NCBI GenBank assembly: GCA_036257595.1
Contig: DATAFF010000094.1
Location: forward strand, 1-6,580
Reading direction: 5' to 3'
DNA from: DATAFF01 sp036257595
GTDB taxonomy: Bacteria > Pseudomonadota > Alphaproteobacteria > Rhizobiales > Aestuariivirgaceae
Length of the DNA stretch: 6,580 nucleotides
Numbering within the stretch: the stretch's first letter is position 1; each line of letters opens with the position of its first letter. The notes below the pieces were generated by a model, which was not told where the DNA came from, did not search any database, and was given only the letters and a program-made list of their open reading frames with translations. Positions 1 to 5,396 of the stretch are shown piece after piece. The position numbers and the translations under genes are program-made.

Positions 1-1
1 C

Positions 2-1678
2 AACTATTCAGTGAACTTTGCGAGTGGTCTGGAGTCGAACGCTTCAGGCAGTGGAACGGAGGATGCGTTCGCAGGAAACACGGCCGTCGGGTCGCGCTCC
101 ATTGCGCGCGGCGAAAGAAGCCACAACGTCGCGAACGGCGATTCTTCCAATTCCAGCGGGGACGACAGCGCCAACATCGCGACCGGCTGGAATTCCGACT
201 CTCACGGCAATAACAGTTCGAACTTTGCGAGTGGCTATGGCGCCAAAGCTAGTGGCACGAACAGCAGTAATATCGCGATCGGCCTCAACGCCGTCGCGAC
301 CGGCGACGGCGGAGCCAAGACCGCCATCGGCACCAGGGCATCGGCGACCGGCTTGAATACCATCGCGCTTGGCACCGACAGCGCGGCGACAGGCAATGAT
401 GCCACTGCGATCGGTCTGTCATCCACCGCCAGCAACACCAACACAACCGCCATCGGTGCCAAGGCGGCGGCGACGGGCGTCAATGCCACGTCGTTCGGTG
501 CCGACAGCGAGGCGGCAGGCAGCGACGCGACAGCGGTCGGGATTTCATCCTCGGCCAGCAACACCAACACAACCGCGATCGGTGTCAGGGCGGCGGCGTC
601 CGGCTTGAACGCCATGGCGCTCGGGACCGACAGCGCGGCGACAGGCAATGATGCCACTGCGATCGGTCTGCTATCCTCCGCGAGCAACACCAATGCCACC
701 GCGATCGGCGCCAGGGCCGCGGCGACCGGCGTCAATGCCGCGTCGTTTGGTGCCGACAGCGAGGCGTCGGCCGAGGATGCAACGGCGGTCGGTTTCGACT
801 CCACGGCCAACAACACCAACACCACCGCCATCGGCGCCGGGGCGGCGGCGACCGGCATCAATGCCACGTCGTTTGGTGGCGACAGCGAGGCTTCGGGCGA
901 CGATGCAACGGCGGTCGGTTTCGACTCCACGGCCAACAACACCAACACGACCGCCATCGGCGCCCGGGCAGCGGCATCCGGCGCCAATGCCACGGCCTTC
1001 GGTGCCGACAGCAAGGCGACAGGTGTCAAAGGCACGGCAGTCGGCAATGCCTCCTCGGCCGAGGGCGAGAACGCCACAGCCATCGGCGCCGACAGCACGG
1101 CGGCAGGCGCCAAAGGTACAGCGCTCGGCAATGCCTCCTCGGCCGGCGGCGCCAATGCCACCGCGATCGGCCAGCAGGCCACCGCCAACTTCGTGAACTC
1201 GACGGCGATCGGCATCAATACCGCGACCACCCGCGACAACCAGATGGCCTTCGGCACCGTCGGCAACACCTACACCATGGCCGGCGTGACCTCCTCGGCG
1301 AGCCGCGCCGCCCAGTCGGGCCCGCTCCAGGTCGTGACCACCGACAGCGACGGCAATCTCGCCAGCGACCAGGGCTATATCTTCGACACGCTGGTGCGCC
1401 TCGACAACCGCATCGACAAGCAGGGGCGCAAGCTGTCCGAGGGCGTCGCGATGGCGATGGCAGTGCAGGATCCCGACCTGATGGGCCAGGAGATGTTCGG
1501 CGTGAAGCTCAACTGGGGCACCTTCGAGCACAGCAACGCCGTCGGCCTGAGCGCCGCCGGGGTGCTCGCCCACGACATCTTCTCCGACGGCGACCGCCTC
1601 AGCATGAGTGGCGGCATCGGCTATGGCGTGCAGGACAAGAACCTCGGGGGCCGGGTCGGCTTGCAGCTGTCGTGGTGA
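2..1678 (+). CDS. Trimeric autotransporter adhesin (YadA-like), 5'-truncated by window
   Basis: This is a surface adhesin of the type Vc secretion class: three chains form an outer-membrane barrel and project a head for binding to surfaces or hosts. The frame is open to the window edge, with codons Asn-Tyr-Ser before the GTG at 11. No signal peptide is visible, so the N-terminus lies upstream and that GTG is probably an internal Val. Residues here count from that codon. The head (1-408) is built from YadA-type repeats with the core (N/D)xTAIGxxSxAxG. They are about 16 residues long up to residue 100 and 14 residues long afterwards. A segment at 409-450 (MAFGTVGNTYTMAGV, then a TTDSDGNLA stretch) precedes a short coiled coil at about 457-484 (LVRLDNRIDKQGRKLSEG). 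The YadA anchor follows at about 478-555, with AMAMA, alternating beta strands and a terminal Trp typical of barrel assembly. The stalk is unusually short for the family. The ligand cannot be predicted. The class call is secure. Confidence 0.95.
   Translation, partial: NYSVNFASGLESNASGSGTEDAFAGNTAVGSRSIARGERSHNVANGDSSNSSGDDSANIATGWNSDSHGNNSSNFASGYGAKASGTNSSNIAIGLNAVATGDGGAKTAIGTRASATGLNTIALGTDSAATGNDATAIGLSSTASNTNTTAIGAKAAATGVNATSFGADSEAAGSDATAVGISSSASNTNTTAIGVRAAASGLNAMALGTDSAATGNDATAIGLLSSASNTNATAIGARAAATGVNAASFGADSEASAEDATAVGFDSTANNTNTTAIGAGAAATGINATSFGGDSEASGDDATAVGFDSTANNTNTTAIGARAAASGANATAFGADSKATGVKGTAVGNASSAEGENATAIGADSTAAGAKGTALGNASSAGGANATAIGQQATANFVNSTAIGINTATTRDNQMAFGTVGNTYTMAGVTSSASRAAQSGPLQVVTTDSDGNLASDQGYIFDTLVRLDNRIDKQGRKLSEGVAMAMAVQDPDLMGQEMFGVKLNWGTFEHSNAVGLSAAGVLAHDIFSDGDRLSMSGGIGYGVQDKNLGGRVGLQLSW
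119..310 (+). repeat. Four 16-residue head repeats in the adhesin
   Basis: Residues 37-100 of the adhesin divide into four exact 16-residue units of the form SxNxAxGxxxxxxGxx: SHNVANG, SANIATG, SSNFASG and SSNIAIG begin the successive units. A fifth similar unit (SVNFASG) starts at base 8, separated from the others by a 21-residue irregular segment. The units are diverged at DNA level. They differ in length and spacing from the 14-residue units that follow. Confidence 0.8.
353..982 (+). repeat. Five tandem 126-bp (42-residue) repeats in the adhesin head
   Basis: Five copies of exactly 126 bp run without gaps at 353-478, 479-604, 605-730, 731-856 and 857-982. Each encodes three 14-residue YadA head motifs. 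Copies 1 and 3 share a 45-bp identical stretch (374-418 and 626-670, offset 252). Copies 4 and 5 share a 47-bp identical stretch (776-822 and 902-948, offset 126). This indicates recent duplication or gene conversion within the array. All units are multiples of three, so changes in copy number keep the reading frame. Confidence 0.93.
983..1150 (+). repeat. Two tandem 84-bp (28-residue) repeats in the adhesin head
   Basis: Residues 325-352 and 353-380 are two copies of a 28-residue unit made of two 14-residue head motifs. Each has ATAFG/ATAIG ADS in the first half and KGTAVG/KGTALG NASSA in the second. The array periodicity therefore changes from 42 to 28 residues at base 983. Two further single 14-residue motifs follow, to about base 1234. 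Confidence 0.85.
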
Positions 1679-1688
1679 GTGGGTGGTC

Positions 1689-1693
1689 GGGAG
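1689..1693 (+). promoter_or_regulatory. Ribosome binding site choosing the ATG at 1700
   Basis: GGGAG lies 6 bases before the ATG at 1700. A longer frame could start at the GTG at 1679, directly after the adhesin stop, but that codon has no clear Shine-Dalgarno sequence. The signal peptide also begins naturally at 1700. Confidence 0.7.
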
Positions 1694-1699
1694 TCGGTC

Positions 1700-2308
1700 A
1701 TGACCAGGGGTTGGGTTTCCGTGGTGTTTCTCCTGCAGCTTGGCGCCGGGCTGGTGCTCGGCGCCGCTTCGGCTCAGCAGAACCCGCCGCGGCGGGACGT
1801 TCCGCTCGCTCCCATCGCGGCGGCGCCGCCGGTGATGATCGCGCCGGCGGCCGGGCGTGGCGTGAACCTGCCTGATCCGTTCCGCCTCGACATGCTGATC
1901 CGCTCGACGCTGATCGCGTTGAACCAGGCCAATGAGAGCGGCAATTACACGGTGTTCCGCGACCTCGCCTCGAGCGCCTTCCAGGGCACCAATTCGGCGG
2001 CCGATCTGTCGGAGTTGTTCGGCACGCTGAGGCGCCAGCGCATCGACATCATGCCGATCATCTTCGTCGCGCCGAAGCCGACCCAGCCGCCGCAGATCGA
2101 CGAGCGGGGCAATCTCAGGCTGGTCGGCTATTTCCCGACCCAGCCGCTGCAAGTCAATTTCGATCTCACCTTTCAGCAGGCCGGCGCCGACTGGAAGCTC
2201 TATGCAATCTCGGTGGCGCCGGTGCCCGCCGAACCGGCGGTCGCCGCGAACGAGCCGAAGGCGACGCCGCGCAAGGCGGCGGGGCAGAAGAAAGCGAATA
2301 GCGAATAG
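1700..2308 (+). CDS. Small exported protein of unknown function, downstream of the adhesin
   Basis: This is a predicted 202-residue periplasmic or secreted protein that I do not recognise as a named family. Residues 1-25 are a Sec-type signal peptide: Arg3, a hydrophobic core of Val, Phe and Leu, then an Ala-Ser-Ala cleavage site before Gln26. There is no lipobox cysteine. A Pro/Ala-rich linker (28-57) leads to a globular region at about 58-175 that starts with a helical stretch (DMLIRSTLIALNQANESGNY) and continues into beta strands ending DWKLYAISVAP. That order resembles small NTF2/SnoaL-like alpha+beta folds, which is only an inference. The C-terminal tail (176-202) is Ala/Lys-rich. The gene starts 21 bases after the adhesin stop, so the two are probably co-transcribed. 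It could be an accessory factor for the adhesin, as co-transcribed partners are known for other trimeric autotransporters, but no homology to those is visible. Confidence 0.85.
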   Translation: MTRGWVSVVFLLQLGAGLVLGAASAQQNPPRRDVPLAPIAAAPPVMIAPAAGRGVNLPDPFRLDMLIRSTLIALNQANESGNYTVFRDLASSAFQGTNSAADLSELFGTLRRQRIDIMPIIFVAPKPTQPPQIDERGNLRLVGYFPTQPLQVNFDLTFQQAGADWKLYAISVAPVPAEPAVAANEPKATPRKAAGQKKANSE

Positions 2309-2383
2309 AAGGCATTAGGCATTAGGCAATGGGCAGTGCTCGGCGCTCTTCCCTACTGCCTACTGCCTACCGCCTACTGCCTA
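2309..2383 (+). terminator. Heptamer-repeat hairpin between convergent genes, possible bidirectional terminator
   Basis: The left arm 2310-2337 is four 7-nt units (AGGCATT, AGGCATT, AGGCAAT, GGGCAGT). The right arm 2355-2382 is four 7-nt units of the complementary kind (ACTGCCT, with one ACCGCCT). The arms pair at 23 of 29 positions across a 17-nt loop. The hairpin lies between the stop at 2308 (+) and the ung stop at 2381-2383 (-), and the right arm includes the ung stop codon. There is no clear T-run, so its role in termination is inferred from position. Similar heptamer-type intergenic elements are, from memory, common in Bradyrhizobium/Rhodopseudomonas genomes. Confidence 0.6.
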
Positions 2384-3109
2384 CTCACTCAGATCCCAAT
2401 CAATCCCCGGCAGCCCCCGGCTTGCCAGTGCGGCATTGGCGCTGGCAAAGGGCCGCGCGGCAACGAAGGGATGCGGCGCGCCCTTGGGTGCGCGGCCGCG
2501 GGCGAGCGGCGAGGGGTGCGCCGTCACCACCACCACGTGACGGCTGCGATCGATGGTGCGGCCGAGCGCCTCGGCATTGCGGCCCCACAGGAGAAACAGC
2601 ACGCCGTGCCGCGTCCGGTCGATCAGCGCGATCACCTCGCGGGCAAGCGCCTCCCAGCCGAGATGACGGTGCGCGTTGCTGCTGCCGCTCTCCACCGTGA
2701 AGATGCAGTTGAGCAGGAGCACGCCGCGCCCTGCCCATCGGCTGAGATCGCCGCTCGCCGGACGCGGCAGGCCGAGATCGGACGAATAGGCATCGAAGAT
2801 GAATTTCAGTGATCGTGGAACCGGCCGGCTGACCGGCACCGAGAAGGCAAAGCCATGGGCATCGCCCGGCGTCGGATAGGGATCCTGGCCGAGAATGACC
2901 GCTCTCACCTGATCGAGCGGCGTCGCCCGCAGCGCTGCGAACACCTGATCGGGCGGCGGGCAGATGATGGCGCCGTCGCGCCGGCGCGCGTCCAGCCGCT
3001 CGGCCAGCGCCTGCGCCGTGCCGGCGAAGAACGGAAGCCCCGCCCAGCCATGCTCGGGAGTTGCGATGAAAGCGGCAACCGCTTCGCGATAGGTCGTGGG
3101 AACCGTCAC
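2381..3109 (-). CDS. ung: Uracil-DNA glycosylase, family 1
   Basis: This enzyme removes uracil from DNA as the first step of base-excision repair in the cytoplasm. The 242-residue product is close to the usual family length. The motifs fall in family-1 order. GQDPYP at 74-79 carries the catalytic Asp76. GFAFS at 86-90 includes the uracil-stacking Phe89. LLLN at 131-134 includes the uracil-reading Asn134. HPSPL at 198-202 includes the catalytic His198 and the intercalating Leu202. The spacings match E. coli Ung (Asp64, Phe77, Asn123, His187, Leu191). The position after Tyr78 is Pro instead of the His found in E. coli; I believe this variant occurs in other bacterial Ung proteins. The start is GTG at 3109, the only reasonable start near an upstream in-frame stop. 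The best Shine-Dalgarno candidate (GAGGA, complement of 3123-3127) is rather far away. The gene begins 9 bases after the Sel1 gene ends, so it is probably translationally coupled. Confidence 0.97.
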   Translation of the reverse strand: MTVPTTYREAVAAFIATPEHGWAGLPFFAGTAQALAERLDARRRDGAIICPPPDQVFAALRATPLDQVRAVILGQDPYPTPGDAHGFAFSVPVSRPVPRSLKFIFDAYSSDLGLPRPASGDLSRWAGRGVLLLNCIFTVESGSSNAHRHLGWEALAREVIALIDRTRHGVLFLLWGRNAEALGRTIDRSRHVVVVTAHPSPLARGRAPKGAPHPFVAARPFASANAALASRGLPGIDWDLSE

Positions 3110-3118
3110 GGCTCTTGG

Positions 3119-4249
3119 CTATTCCTCGGCCGACATCTGCAAGAGCGCATCAGCGAGCTCCGGCGAGAAGCTGCCATCGAGCGGACCGGAGAACAGATTC
3201 TCGTCCTGCAGGATCTGCTGCAGCGCGCCGATCGTCTGCGACTGCCAGCCCTGCAGCTTGTCATTGACGTCGCGCACCGCCTTGGGGCTGCCATTGGTCA
3301 GCGCTTTGATGAGATATTCGGCAGCCTTGCCGCTGTCGCTCGTGCCGGTCTTGCCGTCCTCATGGAGCTTGGCGAGATTGTAATAGGCATCGCTCTCGCC
3401 GAGCCCGCCGGCCCGCTCGAACAGGTCCTCGGCGCGGCCGATGTCGGGCTTTACGCCGCGACCCTCGGCATAGGCGACCGCGAGATCGTTGATGGCGCGG
3501 GGATCGTTGGCAGCCGCCGCCTCCTCGAACAGCGCGAGCGCCTTGGGATGGTTCTGTTCGACGCCTGAGCCATTGGCATACATCTCGCCGAGCCACACCT
3601 TGGCGCGCAAATGCCCGAGCGCCGCCGCCCTGGCGAACAGCGTCGCGGCATGCTTGGGATCGGTGGCGATCTCGCCGCCCTCGGTGAGCAGCTTGCCATA
3701 GTTGAACATGCCGTCGACATCGCCGGCTTCCGAGGCTTTGCGAAACCATTCGGCAGCCTCCGCCATGTCCCTCGCGCCAAGCGTTCCGTCATGGGCGAGA
3801 ACGCCGAGGCTGTTCATGGCGCTGCCGACTCCGCCTTGCGCCGCCTTCAGATAGAGGCTCTGGGCCATCGCCGGGTCGGCCTCGACGCCGCGGCCCTCCT
3901 CATAGAGCCCGGCGAGAAGCGTTGTGGCGGCGAGATTGCCGCCGTCATGAGCGGCACGGTAGAGCTGCGCGATCTCCTTGTCGCTGCCGCCCGATTTCTC
4001 GAGCGCCCGCGCCAGCTCCATGCTGATCCGCGGATCGCCGGGATGCGCCTCCAGCGCCTGGCGGCAGGCGGGAATTGCCTTCTGCTCGTCGATCGCCTCG
4101 CTCGCCACCCCGGAAATGCCGGCCGGTCGACTCGGATCCTGAGGGCTTGCCGCAAGACGGTCACATTCCGTCGTCGGCGCGCCCGCCGCCCAGCCGCCTG
4201 GCATCGCGATCAGCGTGACCATCGTGACGATCGTGATCGTCCGCATCAT
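3119..4249 (-). CDS. Exported Sel1-repeat protein with peptidoglycan-binding-like C-terminus
   Basis: This 376-residue protein is predicted to be periplasmic. Residues 1-22 form a signal peptide (MMRTITIVTMVTLIAMPGG, then Ala-Ala). Cys29 lies in a segment with CDRLAASPQDPSR and AIPACRQALEAHPGDPR, a type common at the start of rhizobial Sel1 proteins. Six Sel1 repeats of exactly 36 residues follow without gaps at 105-140, 141-176, 177-212, 213-248, 249-284 and 285-320. They have the usual LGxxYxxGxGVxxD and A-rich helix patterns. Sel1 repeats form alpha-solenoids that act as protein-binding scaffolds. Residues about 336-374 (IGALQQILQDENLFSGPLDG, then SFSPELADALLQM) match the pattern of peptidoglycan-binding domain 1. 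This suggests a cell-wall-associated adaptor, though the partner is unknown. The start is the first of two adjacent ATGs, with AAAGGA about 9 bases upstream. It is the first gene of an operon with ung. Confidence 0.92.
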   Translation of the reverse strand: MMRTITIVTMVTLIAMPGGWAAGAPTTECDRLAASPQDPSRPAGISGVASEAIDEQKAIPACRQALEAHPGDPRISMELARALEKSGGSDKEIAQLYRAAHDGGNLAATTLLAGLYEEGRGVEADPAMAQSLYLKAAQGGVGSAMNSLGVLAHDGTLGARDMAEAAEWFRKASEAGDVDGMFNYGKLLTEGGEIATDPKHAATLFARAAALGHLRAKVWLGEMYANGSGVEQNHPKALALFEEAAAANDPRAINDLAVAYAEGRGVKPDIGRAEDLFERAGGLGESDAYYNLAKLHEDGKTGTSDSGKAAEYLIKALTNGSPKAVRDVNDKLQGWQSQTIGALQQILQDENLFSGPLDGSFSPELADALLQMSAEE

Positions 4250-4287
4250 TTGAAATCAATCCTTTGGCAGCGCTCGCCCTGGTTAGG

Positions 4288-4316
4288 ACATTGCGGCCGA
4301 TACCCCTCACGGTCAA
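4288..4316 (-). promoter_or_regulatory. Possible promoter for the Sel1-ung operon
   Basis: Reading the minus strand, TTGACC (complement of 4311-4316) lies 17 bases before CAATGT (complement of 4288-4293), about 40 bases upstream of the Sel1 start. The -35 match is good but the -10 match is weak. The -35 element is part of an 11-bp palindrome, GTCAA-G-TTGAC (4312-4322). The rest of the 4250-4508 intergenic region shows no gene or clear site other than the ribosome binding site at 4497. A promoter for the plus-strand genes must lie in it but could not be identified. Confidence 0.25.
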
Positions 4317-4496
4317 GTTGACTTGCTCGCGCGCGCACCTTCATCCGCAGGTGATTCGCGATCAAATTCCAAAGGCCGCATCACGAACCGCAGCGTGGAT
4401 ATGGCCTCGCCTTGATCCGTGTGGTAAACGCTGTCGCCAGGCTTAGGGCTTGGCGGGAACGAACTCACCGGGGAGCGGGCCGCCTTGGTAATGTCA

Positions 4497-4501
4497 AGGG
4501 A
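4497..4501 (+). promoter_or_regulatory. Ribosome binding site choosing the ATG at 4509
   Basis: AGGGA lies 7 bases before the ATG at 4509. Upstream in-frame starts at 4485 (TTG) and 4491 (ATG) would place this sequence inside the gene. The 4509 start also places the first beta strand at the N-terminus, as usual in ParA/MinD proteins. Confidence 0.75.
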
Positions 4502-4508
4502 AAAGTTC

Positions 4509-5294
4509 ATGAAGCCAACAGTTATTCTGGTCGGCGCTGACAAGGGCGGCGTTGGCAAGACCACGCTTGCACGCACCTTGCTGGACTATCTGTCGCGCAA
4601 GAACGTCCTGGCGCGCTGCTACGACACCGAGTGGCCGCGGGGAACGCTGAAGCGCTTCTATCCGGCAACCACCGAGGTGATCGACATGGCGAATGTCGCT
4701 CACCAGATGAAGCTGCTCGACACGTTGGAGACGGCGAGCGTCAAGCTCAGCCTGGTCGATCTCAAAGCGGGCAATCTGTCGATGGTGCTTGATATTTTCG
4801 ATCGCATCGGCGTGCTCGAGGCGGCCAAGAGCGGCAAGCTTACCCTCGGTCTGTTCCATGTCGTCGGGCCGGCGATCGCTTCGCTTGAGGAGATCGGCGA
4901 GATCGCCAAGTACCTCCAGGGAACGGACTATGTGATCGCCAAGAATTTCATCAACGAAACCAACTTCTTCGAGTGGGATGACAAGACTTACCGGAAGTAT
5001 TTCGCCAATGCCAATGCCAATGCCGCCGAGATCGTCCTGCCCAAGCTCAACGAGATGGCTTACGAGCAGGTCGACCTGGCGGGCGTGACGTTCCGCGATT
5101 TCATCGACAACAAGGCCGCCAATGGCGAGCCCGGCAATTTCTCCTTCGTGCTGCGCGGCTATGTCCGCAAATGGATGTCGGAGATCGACGCCCAGCTCGA
5201 AAAGCTCAAGCCTGTCCAGGAATTGGTGCGTGGCGAGCGCGGCCGGGCGGCGCCGCCACAGCCGCAGGCGGCCGCAGCCGCCGCCAAGGCCTGA
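4509..5294 (+). CDS. ParA/MinD-superfamily P-loop ATPase (first of a paralogous pair)
   Basis: This 261-residue protein is a predicted cytoplasmic ATPase of the SIMIBI class, whose members dimerise on ATP to position or transport cargo. The deviant Walker A motif KGGVGKTT is at 12-19, with signature Lys12 and nucleotide-binding Lys17. A second conserved acidic motif, Asp39-Thr-Glu41, stands where ParA proteins have DxD. A hydrophobic strand at 80-85 ending in Asp84 (SLVDL) is the likely Walker B. The C-terminal part (TFRDFIDN, then FSFVLRGYVRKWMSEIDAQLEKL) is helical. It loosely resembles the ends of plasmid TraL/StbB-like ATPases, which is a tentative comparison. A Pro/Ala-rich tail ends the protein (about 246-261). 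The gene diverges from the Sel1-ung operon and precedes a paralogous NTPase gene. No ParB or parS candidate is seen, so the label partition protein would be unjustified. The fold is confident; the cargo is unknown. Confidence 0.9.
   Translation: MKPTVILVGADKGGVGKTTLARTLLDYLSRKNVLARCYDTEWPRGTLKRFYPATTEVIDMANVAHQMKLLDTLETASVKLSLVDLKAGNLSMVLDIFDRIGVLEAAKSGKLTLGLFHVVGPAIASLEEIGEIAKYLQGTDYVIAKNFINETNFFEWDDKTYRKYFANANANAAEIVLPKLNEMAYEQVDLAGVTFRDFIDNKAANGEPGNFSFVLRGYVRKWMSEIDAQLEKLKPVQELVRGERGRAAPPQPQAAAAAAKA
5004..5024 (+). repeat. Short in-gene hexanucleotide repeat (GCCAAT x3.5)
   Basis: GCCAAT occurs three times in a row, followed by GCC, encoding an Ala-Asn run (FANANANAAE, residues 166-174 region) in the first ATPase. 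Because the unit is six bases, slippage would add or remove two residues without a frameshift. Confidence 0.8.
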
Positions 5295-5307
5295 TACGGG
5301 AGGCAAT

Positions 5308-5340
5308 GCCGTCGGTCCGGCAAGCTGCCGGACCGGTGGC
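5308..5340 (+). promoter_or_regulatory. Strong intercistronic hairpin between the two ATPase genes
   Basis: Bases 5308-5322 and 5326-5340 pair over 15 positions with a 3-base loop (AGC). Thirteen pairs are Watson-Crick, including a perfect inner stem of GGTCCGGCA with TGCCGGACC, and two are G-U. The downstream sequence (CCCGTGACAG) has no T-run, so this is not a standard intrinsic terminator. It could reduce read-through, protect the 3' end of the first message or slow decay. It lies 14 bases after the first ATPase stop. Confidence 0.75.
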
Positions 5341-5382
5341 CCCGTGACAGCAGCGTGGGCATTGCGGGCAGTGGGGTTCGCG

Positions 5383-5388
5383 GGAGGG
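5383..5388 (+). promoter_or_regulatory. Ribosome binding site choosing a TTG start at 5397
   Basis: GGAGGG lies 8 bases before TTG at 5397. The longer alternative, GTG at 5355, has no comparable site and would add 14 Gly/Arg-rich residues. Starting at 5397 also aligns the protein end-to-end with its upstream paralogue. Confidence 0.72.
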
Positions 5389-5396
5389 ACGGCCCG

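Noticed and set aside
353..1150. Regular repeats considered as a CRISPR or satellite array
   Set aside because: The repeats are continuous coding units in multiples of three with a known protein motif. There are no spacers.
235..1269. 344-residue open frame on the minus strand inside the adhesin gene
   Set aside because: It is antisense to the repeat array. Its Ala/Val/Pro-rich repetitive protein mirrors the adhesin repeats, and the plus strand has unmistakable YadA motifs.
671..2152. 493-residue open frame on the minus strand spanning the adhesin and the next gene
   Set aside because: It is Arg/Gly/Asp-rich and has no recognisable domain. It covers two well-supported genes on the other strand, as expected from stop-poor GC-rich DNA.
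2855..4321. Long plus-strand open frames (2855-3568 and 3611-4321) opposite ung and the Sel1 gene
   Set aside because: They are Arg/Ala-rich shadow frames. The minus strand has catalytic motifs and exact Sel1 periodicity.
4313..4576. 87-residue minus-strand open frame in the divergent intergenic region
   Set aside because: It overlaps the ATPase start. It has no convincing ribosome binding site or recognised domain, and would run into the Sel1 promoter region.
4509..5294. Plasmid partition gene parA
   Set aside because: There is no ParB gene, parS-like repeats or replication gene nearby. The neighbour is a paralogue of the ATPase itself.
4494..5306. 270-residue minus-strand open frame opposite the first ATPase
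   Set aside because: The plus strand carries the KGGVGKTT motif and a good ribosome binding site. The minus frame has no domain.
5355..5396. GTG at 5355 as the start of the second ATPase
   Set aside because: It has no Shine-Dalgarno sequence and would add 14 Gly/Arg-rich residues not matched in the paralogue. TTG at 5397 has GGAGGG at ideal spacing.
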